DNA from: Clostridiaceae bacterium
GTDB lineage: Bacteria; Bacillota; Clostridia; DSM-8532
Direction: 5' to 3'
DNA length: 5,968 nt
Assembly (NCBI GenBank): GCA_025361665.1
Contig: JANYKF010000110.1
Coordinates: 1 to 5,968, forward strand
This document shows positions 4,915-5,968 of the stretch, piece after piece. A program made the translations under genes and the position numbers. The notes under the pieces were generated by a model. That model was given only the letters and a program-made list of their open reading frames with translations. It was not told the origin of the DNA and did not search any database. How positions within the stretch are numbered: position 1 is the first letter of the stretch; each line of letters starts with the position of its first letter.

Positions 4915-5968
4915 ATGTCCAAGGCATTTTTGATCCGAAACAAGGAGTTCCGTGTTGATTCCGGCCACCCATGGCTTTTCCGGAGCGACATCGAGCGATT
5001 GTCCGGCAGCCCCAACCCCGGTGACACCGTGGATGTCCATGCGCAGGACGGCCGTTACCTTGGCCGCGGTTTCTACAACCCCCTCTCCCAGATCACCATC
5101 CGCATGCTGACCCGGTGGGACGAGATCATCTCCCGTAGTTTCTTCGAAAGACGTATCCGTCAGGCCTGGAATTATCGGCAGAAGGTGGCGGACACGGAAA
5201 GCTGCCGGGTCATTTTCGCCGAGTCCGATTTCCTGCCGGGTCTGATCGTCGATAAGTTCGGCGATATCCTCGTCATTCAGACCTTGTCCTATGGCATGGA
5301 TAAAATGAAGAACATGATCGTGTCCCTTTTGCAGGAAATCATTCAGCCGCGTGGGATCTATGAACGCAACGATGTCCCTGTACGGGATTTGGAAGGCCTT
5401 CCGCAGCAGGTTGGATTCCTGTCGGAACCCTTTGACACTCTTGTTGAAATGAAGGAAAACGGCATCCGGTTCCTGGTGGATGTGGCGGAAGGCCAGAAGA
5501 CCGGCTATTTCCTTGATCAGAAAGAGAATCGGGCCGCATTGAAACCGCTCGTGGCTGGGCAAAAGGTCCTGGACTGCTTTACACATACCGGTTCGTTCGC
5601 CTTGCACGCCGCCCATTACGGGGCTGCATCGGTAACGGGTGTTGACATCTCGGACCACGCTGTCGCATGCGCGAAACGGAATGCTTCCCTGAACGGGTTT
5701 TCAGAGCGTGCGGCTTTTGTGGAAGGTAATGCGTTCGACTGGCTTCGTGCCGCTTCGGACCGAAAGGACATGCAGGATGTGGTCATCCTCGACCCGCCGG
5801 CCTTTACAAAGACAAGGGCTGCTGTGGAAGGAGCTGTCCGCGGTTACAAGGAGATCAATCTGCGGGCTTTGAAAATCATCAATTCCGGCGGGTTCCTCGT
5901 CAGCTGCTCCTGCTCTCACCACGTATCCCAGGAGCTGTTCCTGAAAACCATTCACGATGCGGCCATCG
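4915..5968 (+). CDS. RlmI/YwbD-type class I SAM-dependent 23S rRNA methyltransferase (C-terminus beyond window)
   Basis: A COG1092-family enzyme; E. coli RlmI makes 5-methylcytosine at C1962 of 23S rRNA. The 351 codons seen hold an N-terminal PUA RNA-binding domain (about 1-75, with HPWLF at 18-22 and LGRGFYNP at 49-56), a middle domain (about 76-185, FAESDFLPGLIVDKFG at 101-116, IYERND at 148-153), then the Rossmann methyltransferase: GQKTGYFLDQKENR (193-206), SAM-binding motif I LDCFTHTGSFAL (219-230), acidic motif II VTGVDIS (240-246), motif IV LDPPAFTK (292-299) and SCSCS (330-334), which carries the probable catalytic cysteine. Family length is about 390-400, so some 40-50 residues are missing on the right. 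Start ATG 4915 is chosen for TAGGAG (4901-4906) 8 nt upstream; an in-frame ATG at 4888 lacks a ribosome site. Transcribed away from the glgA operon. Orthology to RlmI itself is not proven, so no symbol is given. Confidence 0.93.
   Translation, partial: MSKAFLIRNKEFRVDSGHPWLFRSDIERLSGSPNPGDTVDVHAQDGRYLGRGFYNPLSQITIRMLTRWDEIISRSFFERRIRQAWNYRQKVADTESCRVIFAESDFLPGLIVDKFGDILVIQTLSYGMDKMKNMIVSLLQEIIQPRGIYERNDVPVRDLEGLPQQVGFLSEPFDTLVEMKENGIRFLVDVAEGQKTGYFLDQKENRAALKPLVAGQKVLDCFTHTGSFALHAAHYGAASVTGVDISDHAVACAKRNASLNGFSERAAFVEGNAFDWLRAASDRKDMQDVVILDPPAFTKTRAAVEGAVRGYKEINLRALKIINSGGFLVSCSCSHHVSQELFLKTIHDAAI

Noticed and set aside
4909..5658. 249-codon - strand frame at the right end
   Set aside because: Antisense to the methyltransferase, whose + strand frame runs from 4915 past the window edge with complete PUA and SAM motifs.

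Overview
The window reads as ordinary bacterial chromosome, moderately GC-rich by eye (not computed). Strong purine Shine-Dalgarno sites, clostridial-looking GlgA motifs and the lar gene set suggest a Gram-positive, Bacillota/Clostridia-like organism. That is inference from protein flavour only; no rRNA or phylogenetic marker is present. Coding density is very high and there are no mobile elements, CRISPR arrays, tRNAs or rRNAs.

Layout. One 240-bp intergenic region (4675-4914) separates two divergent transcription units. To the right, on the + strand, is an RlmI/YwbD-type 23S rRNA methyltransferase (4915 to beyond 5968) that runs off the window about 351 codons in. To the left, on the - strand, is a tight five-gene run: glgA (4674-3106), a cytoplasmic beta-lactamase-fold serine hydrolase (3109-2090), larE (2093-1272), larB (1206-439) and larC (442 to beyond 1). 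Three of the four junctions are 4-bp ATGA overlaps, and larE/larB is close as well, so the five genes are probably one translationally coupled operon led by glgA.

Function. larB, larE and larC are the three enzymes that build the nickel-pincer nucleotide cofactor from nicotinic acid adenine dinucleotide: LarB carboxylates and hydrolyses, LarE inserts sulfur, LarC inserts nickel. No LarA-type racemase/epimerase that would use the cofactor is visible; it may lie left of the window or elsewhere. The first two genes make glycogen (GlgA) and hydrolyse an unknown ester or amide substrate. Why they share a transcript with nickel-cofactor genes is not obvious.

Most notable sequence features. (1) The truncated larC carries, in its metal-binding His-rich segment, at least four in-frame copies of a 45-bp repeat encoding HDHSGSEHAGHSHQE, preceded by a triple 9-bp His-His-Gly repeat: 28 histidines in 74 residues, still going at the window edge. 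(2) The divergent promoter region holds three TTGACA-like hexamers on an exact 11-bp period (a fourth, weaker, at 10 bp), which looks like a tandem-repeat operator for a response regulator. (3) A perfect 10-bp palindrome covers the -10 box of the methyltransferase promoter, and a 6-bp-stem hairpin sits just ahead of the glgA ribosome binding site.
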